A stretch of DNA of 61,477 nt from positions 1-61,477 of the forward strand of contig CAIMAQ010000126.1 of NCBI GenBank assembly GCA_903839035.1, read 5' to 3'. This DNA comes from an uncultured Opitutia bacterium (lineage in GTDB: Bacteria > Verrucomicrobiota > Verrucomicrobiia > Opitutales > Opitutaceae). Made by a program: the position numbers and the translations under genes. Position 1 is the first letter of the stretch; every line of letters begins with the position of its first letter. Shown in pieces: positions 17,253-28,179 of the stretch. Below the pieces are notes generated by a model that was given only the letters and a program-made list of their open reading frames with translations, was not told the DNA's origin and made no database searches.

Positions 17253-18281
17253 TTAGGCATCAGCCAGCCAGCGCTGGGTCCGTTTGGCGAGAAAATCGAT
17301 GAACGCCGGGTGCTGGTTCAGGCAGGGGATCTGCCGGAAAGTGACGCCGCCCGCGGCGGTGAATTCCTCGCGCCCGCGCCCGGAGATTTCCTCCAGGGTC
17401 TCCAGGCAGTCGGTCACGAAGGCGGGGCAGATCACGAGGAGATTTTTCACCCCGACCTTGGGCAGGCGGGCGAATTCCACGTCCGTGAACGGCTCCAGCC
17501 AGGGCTCGCCGGCCAGGCGGGATTGAAACGAGACCGAATGCCGCGCGGGATCGAGGCCGGCGCGCGCCGCGAGCGCCCGCGTGGTGGCGAGGCATTGCGC
17601 GCGATAGCAGGTGGCGTGGACGGGCGAGCAGGTCAGGCAGCAGTCGGCGACCGTCATGCAGTGCGCGCGCGAGGAGTCGGCCTTGCGCATGTGCCGCACG
17701 GGCAGCCCGTGGTAGCTGAACAGCAGGTGGTCGTAGCTTTCAGCCAGATACGGGGCGGCGACCGCGTGGAGGGCGTTGATGTAGTCGGCGTCGGCGTAGA
17801 ACGGCTGCACCGTGGTCACGCGGATGCCGGGCGCCTGTTTTGCGATCTCCTCCATGACGCGGACGACGACCGTCTCCCACGAGGACATGGCATAGTGGGG
17901 GTACTGGGGAAACAGGAGCAGTTCCTTCACGCCGTCGGCGGCGAGCTGGGCGATGACGCTCGCGATCGAGGGATTGCCATAACGCATGGCGAGGTAGACC
18001 GGGGTGTCGGGTCCGAGGGCGGCGGCGAGGGCGGCCTGCACCTGGCGGGAGGTCGCGATGAGGGGCGAGCCTTCCTTGGTCCAGACCGTGGCGTAGGCCT
18101 CGGCGGATTTTTTCGGCCGGGTGCGCAGGATGATGCCCTCGAGCAGGAGCCAGCGCGCCGCGGCGGGCAGGTCGAGGACGCGTTCGTCGCCGAGAAATTC
18201 CTGCAAATAACGGCGTACATCGGGCACCGAGGGTGAATCGGGCGAGCCGAGATTGACGAGAAGGACTGCACGTTGGGCCAT
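17253..18281 (-). CDS. hemH: Ferrochelatase
   Basis: This 342-residue ferrochelatase inserts ferrous iron into a porphyrin (protoporphyrin IX or, in some lineages, coproporphyrin III). The family N-terminus AVLLVNLGSPDSPSVPDVRRYLQEFLGDERV is followed by YLAMRYGNPSIASVIAQL near 106. The conserved active-site His is in LLFSYHGLPVRHMRKADSS near 193. SFQSRLAGEPWLEPFT (near 258) and ICPAFVTDCLETLEEI (near 288) are also typical. A cysteine-rich stretch near 208-225 (CMTVADCCLTCSPVHATC) is notable and could relate to the Fe-S cluster seen in some homologues. It ends 2 bp before the kinase gene in the same direction. HemB is also in this window but in a separate unit. Confidence 0.95.
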   Translation of the reverse strand: MAQRAVLLVNLGSPDSPSVPDVRRYLQEFLGDERVLDLPAAARWLLLEGIILRTRPKKSAEAYATVWTKEGSPLIATSRQVQAALAAALGPDTPVYLAMRYGNPSIASVIAQLAADGVKELLLFPQYPHYAMSSWETVVVRVMEEIAKQAPGIRVTTVQPFYADADYINALHAVAAPYLAESYDHLLFSYHGLPVRHMRKADSSRAHCMTVADCCLTCSPVHATCYRAQCLATTRALAARAGLDPARHSVSFQSRLAGEPWLEPFTDVEFARLPKVGVKNLLVICPAFVTDCLETLEEISGRGREEFTAAGGVTFRQIPCLNQHPAFIDFLAKRTQRWLADA

Positions 18282-18356
18282 GGCGGGCAAATTCGTCAGC
18301 GCATCGCGAAGTGTTGTCAAACGCCGTGAAGCGCGTTTGTTACGCCTTGATCCTCC

Positions 18357-19943
18357 ATGGCCACGACCCGCACCCCCGTCCTCCTCGTCATCCGTGATGG
18401 CTGGGGCAAGAATCCCGATCCGGCCCAGAACCCGGTCAATGCCATTTTCCTGGCGAAAAAGGCCTGCGACGACGCCCTGCAGGCCCGGTACCCGCACACG
18501 CTGATCGCAGCCAGCGGGCTCGACGTCGGCCTGCCGGACGGCGTGATGGGCAACAGCGAGGTCGGCCATGAGAACATCGGCGCGGGCCGCATCGTGGATC
18601 AGGAACTCGTCCGCCTGAACAAGCTGTTTTCCGAAAAACGCCTCGCCACCAACCCCGTCTGGCGCGGGCTGGTGGACCGGGTGAAGACGCGTTCCTCGCG
18701 CCTGCACCTCATGGGCATCGTCTCCGACGCCGGCGTGCACGGCATGCTGGAGCACCTTTACGGCATCCTGCGGCAGGCGAAGGAGGATGGTATCCAGGAG
18801 GTGTTCATCCACGCCTTCACCGACGGCCGCGACACGCCGCCCCAGAGCGGGCTTGGCTACGTGCAGCAGGTGGACGCCGAGTGCAAAAAGATCGGCGTCG
18901 GCCGGATCGCCACGGTCTGCGGACGCTTCTGGGCGATGGACCGCGACAACCGCTGGGAACGCGTGCAAAAGGCCTATGACCTCCTGACCGGCCGCAAGGC
19001 CGTCGCGACGGCGCCGAGCGCGGCGGCGGCGGTGCAGCAGTATTACAATGCGCCGCTGACGGAGACGCAGAAAGGCGACGAGTTTGTCGCCCCGACCGCC
19101 GTGCTTGGCGCCACGGGTCAACCGGTGGCGGTGATCGCGAACGGCGACGCGGTGCTGTTCTACAATTATCGCGGCGACCGTCCGCGCGAGATCACCAAGG
19201 CGTTTGTCCTCGACGATTTCAAGGGCTTCGACCGCGGCCCCAAGCTCGACCTCTATTATGCGACGATGACGGAATACGAGACGGGCCTGCCGGTGCACGT
19301 CGTGGCCATGAAGCCGCCGCCGTTGAAAAACATCCTCGGGCAGGTCGTGAGCGACGCCGGCCTCGCGCAGTTCCGCTGCGCGGAGACGGAGAAGAACCCG
19401 CACGTGACGTTTTTCTTCAACAATTACCGCAGCGCGCCGTTTCCCGGCGAGGAGCGGGCGTGTCCGCCGAGCCCGAAGGTCGCGACCTACGACCTGCAGC
19501 CCGAGATGTCGGCCGCAGCGGTGACGGAGCTCGCGAAGGCGGCGATCCTTTCCGGCAAGTACGGTTTCCTCGTCGTGAACTACGCCAATCCCGACATGGT
19601 TGGCCACACCGGTTCGCTGCCGGCGGCGATCAAGGCAGTGGAGACGACCGACCGCGGAGTGGGGGAACTGCTGGCCGCGCTTGCGAGCGTGGGCGGCAAG
19701 GCCCTCATCTGCGCGGACCACGGCAACGCCGAGCAGATGTGGGATTTCGCGCACAACGCGCCGCACACCTCGCACACGCTGAACCTCGTGGAGGTCTTTG
19801 TGGTGGGCGACGGCCTCGTGGTCGGGAAAACCAGGCTGCGCCCGGGCGGCCGGTTGGCGGACATCGCGCCGACCCTGCTCGCGCTGATGGGTCTGCCGAA
19901 GCCGGCGGAAATGACCGGCGAGAACCTGGTGCTGCCGACCTGA
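18357..19943 (+). CDS. gpmI: 2,3-bisphosphoglycerate-independent phosphoglycerate mutase
   Basis: This 528-residue alkaline-phosphatase-superfamily enzyme interconverts 3- and 2-phosphoglycerate in glycolysis using two Mn ions. The metal-binding start VLLVIRDGWG lies near residue 9 and the phospho-serine motif MGNSEVGHENIGAGR near 64. The transferase insert includes FIHAFTDGRDTPPQSG near 150. The later metal site NYANPDMVGHTGSLPAAIKAVE is near 407, and ALICADHGNAEQMWD near 450. The gene is divergent from hemH across 75 bp, which must hold both promoters. It is followed after 7 bp by a small secreted-protein gene. Confidence 0.96.
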   Translation: MATTRTPVLLVIRDGWGKNPDPAQNPVNAIFLAKKACDDALQARYPHTLIAASGLDVGLPDGVMGNSEVGHENIGAGRIVDQELVRLNKLFSEKRLATNPVWRGLVDRVKTRSSRLHLMGIVSDAGVHGMLEHLYGILRQAKEDGIQEVFIHAFTDGRDTPPQSGLGYVQQVDAECKKIGVGRIATVCGRFWAMDRDNRWERVQKAYDLLTGRKAVATAPSAAAAVQQYYNAPLTETQKGDEFVAPTAVLGATGQPVAVIANGDAVLFYNYRGDRPREITKAFVLDDFKGFDRGPKLDLYYATMTEYETGLPVHVVAMKPPPLKNILGQVVSDAGLAQFRCAETEKNPHVTFFFNNYRSAPFPGEERACPPSPKVATYDLQPEMSAAAVTELAKAAILSGKYGFLVVNYANPDMVGHTGSLPAAIKAVETTDRGVGELLAALASVGGKALICADHGNAEQMWDFAHNAPHTSHTLNLVEVFVVGDGLVVGKTRLRPGGRLADIAPTLLALMGLPKPAEMTGENLVLPT

Positions 19944-19950
19944 CGCCAAG

Positions 19951-20448
19951 GTGAAGCCCGGATATCGCATTCTCCTCGGTCTGTTGTGCGGCCTGATGGC
20001 GGGTTCACTGCACGCCCAGTCCCTCTGGCCGGGCACCGGTGCAGGCATGCCGCTGGAGGAAGTACGGAAGCTTTTCCCCGAGGCGCATGAGGCGGACCCG
20101 GCGGCCGAGCTGCCCGCCGGGCGGGGCACGGAGCTGCTGGAGCTCGACCAGACGGTCATCGCGGGCCACCGGTTCACGGTGAAGTTCTTTTTCAAGCACG
20201 AGCAGCTGGTGGCGGTGGCGCTGACGGAAACCGGGGAGATCCTGATGAAGGACTTCGAGATGTTTCGCGACCTGCTGCGCCGGAAGTACGGCCTGGAGTA
20301 TTCCACCACGAGTTCGGAGTCCATTGAGCTCACCTGGAAGGCGGTCCAGACCGTCATCCTGCTGAAATGGAAACCGCTGCGTCCGGGCAACGCCACCCTC
20401 AGCATCACTTACGAAGCCCCGATTCCCAAGGAGACCGACCGACTATGA
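19951..20448 (+). CDS. Hypothetical exported protein
   Basis: This 165-residue protein starts with GTG. Its N-terminal signal segment (MKPGYRILLGLLCGLMAGSLHA) has a plausible cleavage before QSLWPGTG. The mature part has a motif resembling small periplasmic proteins that compare a first half (GMPLEEVRKLFPEA) with a later beta-rich part (RFTVKFFFKHEQLVAVALTETGE). No function is recognised. It begins 7 bp after gpmI and its TGA overlaps the next small ORF by 4 bp, so the three genes look co-transcribed. The length and signal argue for a real gene, not a shadow. Confidence 0.7.
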   Translation: MKPGYRILLGLLCGLMAGSLHAQSLWPGTGAGMPLEEVRKLFPEAHEADPAAELPAGRGTELLELDQTVIAGHRFTVKFFFKHEQLVAVALTETGEILMKDFEMFRDLLRRKYGLEYSTTSSESIELTWKAVQTVILLKWKPLRPGNATLSITYEAPIPKETDRL

Positions 20449-20609
20449 ACTCACCCGATGCGGAAGATTTGACCCTCGAAATGGACCAGGCGAACGGCGT
20501 GATCCGGCTCAAGGCTGCCGCGACGTTTGGCGAGCCGGTGGAGTTGTCGGCGGACGCCGCGCGGGAACTCGCGCAGCAGTTGATCCGGCTGGCCGACGAG
20601 CTCGAATAA
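20445..20609 (+). CDS. Small acidic hypothetical protein (54 aa)
   Basis: This very short gene is translationally coupled by an ATGA overlap to the exported protein upstream. The product is acidic, with a pattern of a short beta-rich N-terminal half (DLTLEMDQANGVIRLKAAATFG) and a C-terminal amphipathic helix (ADAARELAQQLIRLADELE). That helix suggests a structured mini-protein rather than noise. No family is recognised. About 100 bp separate it from aspS. Confidence 0.6.
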   Translation: MNSPDAEDLTLEMDQANGVIRLKAAATFGEPVELSADAARELAQQLIRLADELE

Positions 20610-20708
20610 TCCGCGCCGCCGGTCCCGTCCCGGCCGCCTGTGTCATAGCACCCCAAATTCTGGTTGCTCCGGGGCGGGGCGGTCGGCTTATCTGGCCCCT
20701 CCGTGCCC

Positions 20709-22891
<2,183 letters not shown>

Positions 22892-22912
22892 GCGCATCTT
22901 CCGGATTATTTT

Positions 22913-22949
22913 GGGCCGGCTCCTGCGAGGGGGCCGGCCCTTTGTTTTT
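22913..22949 (+). terminator. Rho-independent terminator after PII copy 1
   Basis: An 8-bp GC stem (22913-22920 with 22933-22940, GGGCCGGC and its complement) is followed by a T-rich run 22941-22949. It separates PII copy 1 from the amt promoter region. Confidence 0.85.
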
Positions 22950-22977
22950 GGGGTAATGACACGACGGCCGGGGCGGG

Positions 22978-22993
22978 TGGCATGGGTGCTGCT
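22978..22993 (+). promoter_or_regulatory. Candidate sigma-54 promoter for amt
   Basis: The stretch has GG at 22979-22980 and GC at 22991-22992 with exactly 10 bases between them, the spacing required by sigma-54 RNA polymerase. It is close to the consensus (TGGCAYG-N4-YTGCW). The predicted start of transcription is near 23004, only about 5 bases before the amt ATG at 23009. This would give a nearly leaderless transcript. Nitrogen-regulated expression via an NtrC-type activator is an inference. Confidence 0.6.
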
Positions 22994-23008
22994 TAAAGGC
23001 CGCTGACC

Positions 23009-24469
23009 ATGCATACTCCCCAGCGTCTGCTTCGCACTGCCTTGTTCGCGTGTCTGGCCTGTTATCTCAGCCTGACCGCCGTAGCACAGACCCCAGCTCC
23101 GGCTGCTCCTGCTGCTCCCACCTCGGATGAACGCATTGCGGCCCTCGAGGCCTACGTGAACAACACCGATCCCGGCAAAAGCCTGACCGGCGTCGCCGGC
23201 CCCGGCCACAACGCCTGGATGATGACGAGCGCCGCGCTCGTCCTCTTCATGACGCTGCCCGGCCTCGCGCTGTTCTACGGCGGCCTCGTCCGTAAAAAGA
23301 ACGTGCTGTCCGTGCTCGCCCAATGCCTGGGCATCACCGGCCTCGTCACGATCCTCTGGTGGGCCTTCGGCTACAGCCTCGTGTTCGGCTCCAACTTCAA
23401 CAGCCCGTACCTGGGGGGCACGGAATACTTCTTCCTCAAGGACGTCACCTCGGCGCCCAACACCAACTACGCGTACTGGGTCTCGCAGAACGTCTTCTCG
23501 ATGTACCAGCTGATGTTCGCGATCATCACGCCCGCCCTGATCGTGGGCGCCATCGCCGAGCGCATGAAATTCTCGGCCATCCTGGCCTTCGTCACGGTCT
23601 GGATGTTCGTGGTCTACTTCCCGCTCGCCCACATGGTCTGGGGCTCCAGCGGCTTCATGAACGGCGTCTGGAACGGTGACGCCAAGATCCCCGCGATCGA
23701 CTTCGCCGGCGGCACCGTGGTGCACATGAGCTCCGGCTGGTCCGCGCTCCTCCTCTGCATCATCCTCGGGCCGCGCGTCGGCTTCGGGAAGGACAAGATG
23801 GCCCCGCACAGCATGGTGCTCTGCATGGTCGGCACCGGCATGCTCTGGGTCGGCTGGTACGGCTTCAACGCCGGCTCTGCGGTCGCCGCCGACGGCGTCG
23901 CCGCCAACGCGTTCACCACCACCACGCTCGCCACCGCCGTGGCCGCCTTCACCTGGGGCGCGATTGAGCGGATCTTCCGCGGTCACGCCTCCATCCTCGG
24001 CTTCTGCTCCGGCGCCGTCGCCGGCCTCGTGGTCATCACGCCCGCCTGCGGCTTCGTGAACAGCACCGGCGCCGTCATCATCGGCGTCCTGGCCGCGGCC
24101 GTGCCCTACCTGGCCTGCACCAAGCTCAAGGCGAAGTTCGGCTACGATGACGCCCTCGACACCTTCGGCGTCCACGCCGTCGGCGGCACGCTCGGCGCCT
24201 TCATCACCGGCGTCCTCGCGACCGCCTCGGTCAATTCCAACCTCACCGGCGCGCCGGCCGTCAAGAACGGCCTCGCGAAACTGGTCACCGACGGCGGTCT
24301 CTGGACCGCCCAGTTGAAGGCCATCGGTGTCACGCTGGTGCTCGCGCTCGTCGCGACCCTGGCCATCGCCTACCTCGTCAAGGTCACCATCGGCCTCCGT
24401 CCGACCGAAGAGGTCGAGCGCCAGGGTCTCGACATCAACGAACACGGCGAAGAGGGCTACGCCAGCTAA
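23009..24469 (+). CDS. amt: Ammonium transporter Amt
   Basis: This 486-residue ammonium channel has a signal-like N-terminus (residues 1-26, ending AVAQ) and an Ala-Pro-rich linker. About eleven membrane helices then begin at GHNAWMMTSAALVLFMTLPGLALFYGGLVRKKNVLSV. The selectivity and pore residues typical of the family are seen in IIGVLAAAVPYLA-like and GAIAERMKFS-like stretches. The conserved pore histidine pair should lie in FAGGTVVHMSSGW (near 232) and in DTFGVHAVGGTLGAF (near 385). PII genes flank it, the usual regulatory partners. The leader gene order PII-amt-PII is discussed in the findings. Confidence 0.96.
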   Translation: MHTPQRLLRTALFACLACYLSLTAVAQTPAPAAPAAPTSDERIAALEAYVNNTDPGKSLTGVAGPGHNAWMMTSAALVLFMTLPGLALFYGGLVRKKNVLSVLAQCLGITGLVTILWWAFGYSLVFGSNFNSPYLGGTEYFFLKDVTSAPNTNYAYWVSQNVFSMYQLMFAIITPALIVGAIAERMKFSAILAFVTVWMFVVYFPLAHMVWGSSGFMNGVWNGDAKIPAIDFAGGTVVHMSSGWSALLLCIILGPRVGFGKDKMAPHSMVLCMVGTGMLWVGWYGFNAGSAVAADGVAANAFTTTTLATAVAAFTWGAIERIFRGHASILGFCSGAVAGLVVITPACGFVNSTGAVIIGVLAAAVPYLACTKLKAKFGYDDALDTFGVHAVGGTLGAFITGVLATASVNSNLTGAPAVKNGLAKLVTDGGLWTAQLKAIGVTLVLALVATLAIAYLVKVTIGLRPTEEVERQGLDINEHGEEGYAS

Positions 24470-24826
<357 letters not shown>

Positions 24827-24853
24827 GCCAGCGGCTCGACCGTAAAGTTACCA

Positions 24854-24888
24854 GGCCGGCTCCGTGCAAACGGAGCCGGCCTTTTTTT
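24854..24888 (+). terminator. Rho-independent terminator after amt-glnK
   Basis: A 12-bp stem (24854-24865 with 24870-24881) has a GCAA loop and is followed by seven T residues (24882-24888). It cleanly closes the amt-glnK transcript before the hydroxyproline genes. Confidence 0.92.
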
Positions 24889-24958
24889 GGCCGGGGCGGA
24901 CCACCCGCCATCGCGACCCCAACGTTGCTTTTTGCCCCGCCGCCGATGCAATTTCCCC

Positions 24959-25918
24959 ATGCCCGTTCCCCAGCGCCTCCGCCTCATCGACTCCCACACC
25001 GGGGGTGAGCCGACGCGGCTGGTCCTGGAGGGCGGTCCCGACCTCGGGGCGGGCCCGCTGAGCGGGCGGGTGGGGCGCTTCCGCGAAAAATTCGATGCGT
25101 GGCGTACCGCCATCGTGTGTGAACCGCGAGGCTCCGACCCGGTGGTGGGCGCGCTGCTGGTGCCGCCCCAGGCGGCGGGCTGCGCCTTCGGCGTCATCTA
25201 TTTCAACAACGCCGGCTATCTCGGCATGTGCGGCCACGGCACCATCGGGCTGGTCGCCTCACTGGCGCATCTCGGCCAAATCACCCCGGGCGTGGTGAAA
25301 ATCGACACGCCTGTGGGCGTCATCACCGCCGAATTGCACGCCACGGGCGAAGTCTCCGTCAATAACGTCGCCAGCTACCGCAAGGCCAAGGCCGTGGCCA
25401 TCAACGTCCCCGGCCTCGGCGAGGTTCGCGGCGATGTGGCCTGGGGTGGCAACTGGTTTTTCCTCGTCGCGGACCACGGGTTGAATCTCACGCTCGCGAG
25501 TCTGCCGCAGCTCATGGATTACACCGTGCGCGTGCTCCAGGCGGTCAACGCACAGGGGTTTCCCGAAGTGGACCACGTGGAGCTGTTTGCCGCGTCGGTC
25601 CAGCCGGGCGTGCACAGCCGGAATTTTGTCCTCTGCCCGGGCCTGGCCTACGACCGCTCGCCCTGCGGCACTGGCACCAGCGCCAAGCTCGCCTGCCTCG
25701 CCACCGACGGCAAACTCGCCGAGGGCGCCGCCTGGGTGCAGGAGAGCGTGATCGGCAGCAGGTTTACGGCCCGCTACCGCTGGCTCGACCGTGCGAAGGG
25801 TGAGGTCGCCCCGACGATCACGGGCACGGCCTTTGTCACCGCGGAAACAACCCTGCTGCTCGACCCGCGCGACCCGTTTTGCTGGGGGATTGGCGCGCCG
25901 CAGTTAAAAGTTGAGTGA
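24959..25918 (+). CDS. 4-hydroxyproline 2-epimerase
   Basis: This 319-residue member of the proline racemase family probably converts trans-4-hydroxy-L-proline to cis-4-hydroxy-D-proline. The two catalytic cysteines are seen: the first in GYLGMCGHGTIG and the second in DRSPCGTGTSAKLACLA near 240. The ATG at 24959 gives MPVPQRLRLIDSHTGGEPTRLV, the normal N-terminus; an earlier start would add 24 unrelated residues. The gene heads a four-gene pathway cluster that fits hydroxyproline rather than proline racemase or the dehydratase members. Its last codons (LKVE, stop) lie in the left arm of element D. Confidence 0.9.
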   Translation: MPVPQRLRLIDSHTGGEPTRLVLEGGPDLGAGPLSGRVGRFREKFDAWRTAIVCEPRGSDPVVGALLVPPQAAGCAFGVIYFNNAGYLGMCGHGTIGLVASLAHLGQITPGVVKIDTPVGVITAELHATGEVSVNNVASYRKAKAVAINVPGLGEVRGDVAWGGNWFFLVADHGLNLTLASLPQLMDYTVRVLQAVNAQGFPEVDHVELFAASVQPGVHSRNFVLCPGLAYDRSPCGTGTSAKLACLATDGKLAEGAAWVQESVIGSRFTARYRWLDRAKGEVAPTITGTAFVTAETTLLLDPRDPFCWGIGAPQLKVE

Positions 25919-25994
25919 TGAAGGTTGAAAGCCGTACCCGGGGGCTGACTGCAATTGGTCCTGCCTTTCAACTTTCAACCTTCCACATTCAACT
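25909..25994. repeat. Palindromic element D (7-nt unit), overlapping the epimerase stop
   Basis: The arms 25909-25931 and 25972-25994 match at 20 of 23 pairs with a 40-nt spacer. Both show 7-nt periodicity; the right arm is TTTCAAC, TTTCAAC, CTTCCAC, ATTCAAC. The left arm includes the last three codons of the epimerase gene. It lies between the epimerase and the dehydrogenase gene and resembles the LQPSTFN-type repeat seen in other genomes. Confidence 0.85.
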
Positions 25995-26009
25995 CCAGAT
26001 TGGGTCCGA

Positions 26010-27272
26010 ATGGCTTCCTCGAAATCTGTAATCATCTGCGGTGGCGGCATTGTGGGGCTCAGTTGCGCCTACTACCTCGCCCGGGACGGCTGGAGCGTGA
26101 CCGTCGTCGAGCGCAACGCCGAGGGAGCGGATTCCTGCGCCCAGGGCAGTGCGGGTTACATTTCACCCAGCCACGTGGTGCCGCTGGCGGCGCCGGGTAT
26201 GGTGTGGAAGGGCCTGAAGTGGATGATGAGCTCAAAGAGCCCATTCTACATCAAGCCGCGGCTCAACGCCGACCTGATGCGCTGGGGCTGGCTGTTCGCG
26301 CGCGCCTGCACGCCCGAGCATACCGTCCGCGCCGCGCCCGTGCTGCGCGACCTCTCCATGGGCGGACGGAAGCTCTTCGTCGAGCTGGCCGACCTCACGG
26401 GCAATGCCTTTGAGCTCAAAAAAGAGGGTCTGCTCAACCTCTGCAAAACCCAGGAGTGTCTCGACCACGAGTCCCACGGGCTCGCCCGTCTCGCCAACGA
26501 ACTCGGCATCGAGGCGCAGGTGCTCGACGCGAAGCAGACCGCCGCGCTGGAACCCGGCGCGCGGATGGACGTCGCCGGGTCGGTCTATTTTCCCATCGAT
26601 GCCCACCTCTCGCCCCGGAAATTCATCCCGGCGCTGATCGGCCTGCTCAAACAGATGGGCGTGACCTTCCGGTGGAACACGAGGGTCGATGGCTGGCGCA
26701 CCGAGGGTGGACGTGTTGCGACCGTGCACACGACGGCGGGAGAGCTGACCGCGGATGAGTTCGTCCTCGCTGCAGGGTCGTGGTCCCCGGACATGGTCAA
26801 GGGACTCGAGATTCGGCTGCCGTTGCAGGCGGGCAAAGGCTACAGTCTCACCATCGAAAAACCGCGTTTCCAGCTGACGAAGTCACTTATCCTCACCGAG
26901 CGCCGGGTGGCCGCCACCCCCATGGGTGATACGCTGCGCTTCGGCGGCACGATGGAAATCAGCGGCATCAACGACCGGATCCGGTCCGAGCGCGTGCAGC
27001 AGATCATTGATGCCGTGCCGCATTACTTCCCGGATTTCACCGCCGAGGACTTTGCCGGGATCAAGCCATGGTATGGCCTGCGTCCCGTCACGCCCGACGG
27101 CCTGCCCTACATCGGCCGCTTCGGCCGGCACCCGAACCTCACCGCCGCCTGCGGCCACGCGATGCTCGGCGTAACCATGGCCCCCAGCACAGGTCTGCTG
27201 GTCGCCGAGGTGCTCGGCGACCGGAAGCCTTCCCTCTCCCTCGCCATGCTCAGTCCCGACCGTTACGCCTGA
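26010..27272 (+). CDS. FAD-dependent D-hydroxyproline dehydrogenase (DadA-like)
   Basis: This 420-residue DAO/DadA-family flavoprotein is expected to oxidise cis-4-hydroxy-D-proline to a pyrroline-4-hydroxy-2-carboxylate. The dinucleotide-binding start SVIICGGGIVGLSCAYYLARDGWSVTVVERN is at residues 6-36. The second FAD-contact region is near 247, and the C-terminal closing motif GHAMLGVTMAPSTGLLVAEVL is near 390. It starts 92 bp after the epimerase, with element D between, and ends 12 bp before the deaminase gene. The family also includes D-amino acid dehydrogenase; the neighbours favour hydroxyproline. Confidence 0.88.
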   Translation: MASSKSVIICGGGIVGLSCAYYLARDGWSVTVVERNAEGADSCAQGSAGYISPSHVVPLAAPGMVWKGLKWMMSSKSPFYIKPRLNADLMRWGWLFARACTPEHTVRAAPVLRDLSMGGRKLFVELADLTGNAFELKKEGLLNLCKTQECLDHESHGLARLANELGIEAQVLDAKQTAALEPGARMDVAGSVYFPIDAHLSPRKFIPALIGLLKQMGVTFRWNTRVDGWRTEGGRVATVHTTAGELTADEFVLAAGSWSPDMVKGLEIRLPLQAGKGYSLTIEKPRFQLTKSLILTERRVAATPMGDTLRFGGTMEISGINDRIRSERVQQIIDAVPHYFPDFTAEDFAGIKPWYGLRPVTPDGLPYIGRFGRHPNLTAACGHAMLGVTMAPSTGLLVAEVLGDRKPSLSLAMLSPDRYA

Positions 27273-27284
27273 AGAATCCCCGCC

Positions 27285-28178
27285 ATGAACTGGAAAGGTG
27301 TCATCCCCGCCATCACGACCAATCTCCGCGCCAACGGCGCGGTCGACCATGCGGCGCTCGCCAAACATTGCCGCTGGATGATCGACAGCGGCTGCACTGG
27401 CATCGTGTGCTGCGGCTCGCTGGGCGAGGCCGCGACGCTGTCCTTCGCCGAGAAAATCGCCGTGGCGAAGACGTGCGTGAAAGCTGTCGGAGACCGGGCC
27501 CCGGTCGTGCTGGGCATCGCCTCGCTTTCGACCACGGAGGCCGTGGCCCTCGCCAAGGCGGCTGCGCGGGCCGGCTGCGAGGGGCTGATGGTGCTCCCGC
27601 CGTATGTTTACAGTACCGATTGGCGCGAGATGAAGGCGCATGTCAGCGCCGTGATTGCCGCCACGAAGCTGTCCTGCCTGCTCTACAACAATCCGCCGGC
27701 GTACAAGACCGACTTCCTGCCCTGGCAGATCGCCGAACTTGCGGCGGATCATCCGAATCTGGAGGCAGTGAAGGAATCCAGCGGCGATACGCGGCGTGTG
27801 ACCGCCATCCGCATCGCCTGCGGGCGGCGGCTGGACATCCTGATCGGCATGGATGACGCGATCGTCGAAGGCATCTACGCCGGCGCCGTCGGCTGGATCG
27901 CCGGGCTGGTGAATGCGTTTCCCGAAGAATCCGTGGCGCTGTTCGACTATGCAAGCCGCGGCGACAAGGTGCGCGCGGCGGCGTTGTATGCCTGGTTCCT
28001 GCCGCTGCTGCAGCTCGATACGGTGCCGAAGTTCGTGCAAATCATCAAATGGGTGCAGGCCGAGATCGGTCGCGGCTCAGCCACGGTGCGGGAGCCGCGG
28101 CTGGCGCTGACGGGTGGGGATTTGGCACACGCCAAGGCGGTGCTGGCCAAGGCACTGAAGACGCCACCAAAACTTTAA
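27285..28178 (+). CDS. DHDPS-family 1-pyrroline-4-hydroxy-2-carboxylate deaminase
   Basis: This 297-residue class I aldolase-fold protein of the DapA family probably deaminates 1-pyrroline-4-hydroxy-2-carboxylate to alpha-ketoglutaric semialdehyde. The Schiff-base Lys is seen in LEAVKESSGDTRRV near residue 165. The active-site Tyr is in LLYNNPPAYKTD near 138, and the carboxylate-binding GIVCCGSLGEAATLS near 42. It sits between the dehydrogenase and the semialdehyde dehydrogenase with tight spacing. Dihydrodipicolinate synthase or N-acetylneuraminate lyase are alternatives, less likely because of the cluster. Confidence 0.86.
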   Translation: MNWKGVIPAITTNLRANGAVDHAALAKHCRWMIDSGCTGIVCCGSLGEAATLSFAEKIAVAKTCVKAVGDRAPVVLGIASLSTTEAVALAKAAARAGCEGLMVLPPYVYSTDWREMKAHVSAVIAATKLSCLLYNNPPAYKTDFLPWQIAELAADHPNLEAVKESSGDTRRVTAIRIACGRRLDILIGMDDAIVEGIYAGAVGWIAGLVNAFPEESVALFDYASRGDKVRAAALYAWFLPLLQLDTVPKFVQIIKWVQAEIGRGSATVREPRLALTGGDLAHAKAVLAKALKTPPKL

Positions 28179-28179
28179 T

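Noticed and set aside
18282..20408. Long antisense open frame continuing the ferrochelatase frame upstream to 20408 (about 1050 codons in total)
   Set aside because: The upstream part lies opposite gpmI and the small exported-protein gene. Its translation is Arg/His/Ala-rich without family motifs, while the plus strand carries a full GpmI. Ferrochelatase starts at 18281.
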